A stretch of DNA of 64,000 nucleotides from assembly GCA_003151735.1 (NCBI GenBank), contig PLYI01000065.1, forward strand, positions 1 to 64,000, read 5' to 3'. Source of the stretch: Candidatus Bathyarchaeota archaeon (GTDB taxonomy: Archaea > Thermoproteota > Bathyarchaeia > Bathyarchaeales > Bathycorpusculaceae). Of this stretch, positions 62,682-64,000 are shown piece by piece. Every line of letters begins with the position of its first letter. Position 1 is the first letter of the stretch. The translations under genes were made by a program, and so were the position numbers. A model generated the notes under the pieces. The model was given only the letters and a program-made list of their open reading frames with translations, was not told the DNA's origin and ran no database searches.

Positions 62682-63476
62682 TTAGAACCATGAGAGGGTT
62701 CCGTTTTTCCGCGCCGTTTTCAAGCACCAAGTATAGGCCAGATAGCCAACTGGAAGAATTATGACGCACATAACACCCAAAATCGCTAGATCCGGCAGAA
62801 TCGCCCCTATACCCTGCCCAATCAGCATGGGTCGAATGCAGGTAAAGAAGTAGTACTGTGGTACAAAGAAGCTGATTATCTGAAGGGGAAGCGGCATAAC
62901 GGTGATTGGGAAGAGCACATTTCCAAATAAGTTGGTGGCTAACGTGATGATTGTGGTAACGGGGTCGCCTTGCTTGGTTAAAATCAGGACTCCAGCACCT
63001 ATCATGCTGAACCCAATGAATGTCCCAATCCCCAATCCTACAACTATAATGGTTCCGATGATGTTGACGCTTAGGATAACGCCGAAAGCGAAAACACCAA
63101 CTGCCAAATAAATGACTATGACAAGTGTGCTCCAGATGAAGCCCCAAAGCGAACTGCCGACAATGAAGGTTACTAGCCCAGTGGGTGAAACCAGCACTTC
63201 CTCTAAGCTCCATGGGTTAATCGTTCGCTGAACAAGTGTGAGGCTCTGCGACAAGTATGTGTTGAAGGCCAGCCCAATTAGCAGGTAAGTCACAACTGGC
63301 ATGCCGAGATTCTGTACGCTTGGCATGGAGGCGTTGGCTCCCCAAAATGCATATGACAATGCCCCAAAAAGGGCGCTGACGACGCTAAGCAGGATGTTTG
63401 TTTTGTAAGTTGAGAATGAAATGATGTCGCGTTTCATGAAGTAGTAGATTTTGTCCAGTTCCTGCGTCAACGTCAT
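62682..63476 (-). CDS. ABC-2-type transporter permease
   Basis: A 264-residue permease with six helices: about 20-40, 55-75 and so on; TYKTNILLSVVSALFG, LVQRTINPWSLEEVLVSP and YFFTCIRPMLIGQGIGA fit ABC-2 permeases for exporters. It overlaps the ATPase gene by four bases. Substrate unknown. Confidence 0.88.
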   Translation of the reverse strand: MTLTQELDKIYYFMKRDIISFSTYKTNILLSVVSALFGALSYAFWGANASMPSVQNLGMPVVTYLLIGLAFNTYLSQSLTLVQRTINPWSLEEVLVSPTGLVTFIVGSSLWGFIWSTLVIVIYLAVGVFAFGVILSVNIIGTIIVVGLGIGTFIGFSMIGAGVLILTKQGDPVTTIITLATNLFGNVLFPITVMPLPLQIISFFVPQYYFFTCIRPMLIGQGIGAILPDLAILGVMCVIILPVGYLAYTWCLKTARKNGTLSWF

Positions 63477-64000
63477 GCGCTTGCACCAGTCCCTGTCAAC
63501 TCGATGAAGGCATCCTCCAGAGTTGGTTCCTCCTGCCGGAAGTTAACAAGCTTGATTTTCTCGCGGAAAAAGAAATCCAGCACAGTCGGCAATGCATCCA
63601 CGTTCTCCAAGCGCACTCGTAGGCGAGTTTGCCCTAGAACTGAATCCTGCACTTCTGAGGATAGAGCCGCGACACCAGCCACTCCCCGCAGAATATTCAC
63701 CTGCGCCTCTGACATGTTCTTGACTACGATGTCAGCGACTTCGCCCTTCTTCGCCATGCCCTTAAGTGCGTCGGGTGTGTCTAAGGCAACAATTTTGCCT
63801 TTATTCATTATGCCTACGCGGTCACACATCTGGGAAACTTCCTCGATGTAATGCGTGGTGTAGAGGACGGTTTTGCCGTGTTTCTTGCTGAGGTCGTTTT
63901 TTATGAAGTCCCTGATGTTCCTTGACGAAGTAACATCTAAGCCTGTAGTGGGCTCATCCAACAGAAGAATAGGTGGATCAGCCAGCAAAGCCCTAGCTAA
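63473..64000 (-). CDS. ABC transporter ATPase, cut by the window edge
   Basis: Only the C-terminal 176 residues are in the window, starting before the Walker B motif (ILLLDEPTTGLD), then VLYTTHYIEEVSQMCDRVG with the switch His and a C-terminal DUF4162-type extension (about 70-170). Walker A and the signature lie beyond position 64000. It pairs with the permease, overlapping by four bases, in a daunorubicin-resistance-type exporter. Confidence 0.92.
   Translation of the reverse strand, partial: LARALLADPPILLLDEPTTGLDVTSSRNIRDFIKNDLSKKHGKTVLYTTHYIEEVSQMCDRVGIMNKGKIVALDTPDALKGMAKKGEVADIVVKNMSEAQVNILRGVAGVAALSSEVQDSVLGQTRLRVRLENVDALPTVLDFFFREKIKLVNFRQEEPTLEDAFIELTGTGASA

Noticed and set aside
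1..64000. CRISPR arrays
   Set aside because: No regularly spaced direct repeats were seen when reading the intergenic regions.

Overview
The window reads as a chromosomal segment of an uncultivated archaeon of the TACK side of the tree, most likely a member of Bathyarchaeia (inference from gene content, not from a marker tree). The archaeal signs are the ATP-dependent DNA ligase, NreA with a C-terminal PCNA-binding peptide, archaeal-type PheS/PheT, methenyl-tetrahydromethanopterin cyclohydrolase, an HdrA-MvhD fusion with a polyferredoxin, the siroheme-dependent heme route (Ahb genes), two eL22-like proteins, frequent GTG/TTG starts and TATA-box promoters. No methanogenesis marker (mcr) and no HdrB/HdrC are in the window.

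Layout. 1-10.5 kb is a loose accessory region: a small membrane exporter, a pair of small paralogs, a frameshifted zinc ribbon, a possible structured RNA, a PQQ-propeller surface protein, a DUF116 protein, several orphans, a HerA-like ATPase remnant and a VapBC pair with a perfect palindrome in its promoter. 10.8-14.3 kb is one giant anchored surface protein with PKD and Ig-like repeats. 15-17.2 kb holds orphans and a YdjM-type membrane hydrolase. 17.4-20.8 kb is the electron-bifurcation-type pair (six-cluster polyferredoxin and HdrA-MvhD). 21-31.4 kb mixes housekeeping (DNA ligase, thioredoxin, MscL, YihY) with a nitroreductase pseudogene, two winged-helix regulators and several small cysteine proteins. 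31.5-35.4 kb is an Lrp regulator followed by the heme cluster ahbA-ahbB-ahbC-ahbD. 35.5-37.4 kb carries two tRNAs and three broken genes. 37.4-39.3 kb has a Nudix hydrolase and a ZnuBC-like metal transporter. 39.5-46.5 kb has a coiled-coil protein, NreA, a frameshifted kinase-like gene and a Mg-type P-ATPase. 46.6-50.7 kb has tRNA-Asp, a GT-C-like membrane enzyme and small genes. 50.8-54.4 kb holds three paralogous nucleotidyltransferases. 54.4-57.2 kb links a CitG-like enzyme and mch. 57.2-64 kb ends with an ECF S component, a coiled-coil protein, pheS-pheT and a divergent ABC exporter cut by the window edge.

How genes work together. Polyferredoxin and HdrA-MvhD overlap and should be made together as a soluble electron-transfer module. 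AhbA/B decarboxylate siroheme, AhbC removes its acetate side chains and AhbD makes heme b, so all four late steps are contiguous. Mch belongs to tetrahydromethanopterin C1 chemistry. ZnuB and ZnuC lack a binding protein here. The two ABC genes at the right end form one exporter.

A recurring feature is gene decay: at least eight loci are interrupted by frameshifts, stops or truncation (about 1.4, 8, 16.3, 22.5, 30, 35.6-37.4 and 43 kb). Whether these are true pseudogenes or assembly indels cannot be settled from the sequence alone. All product names rest on motif reading by eye; no database search was run.
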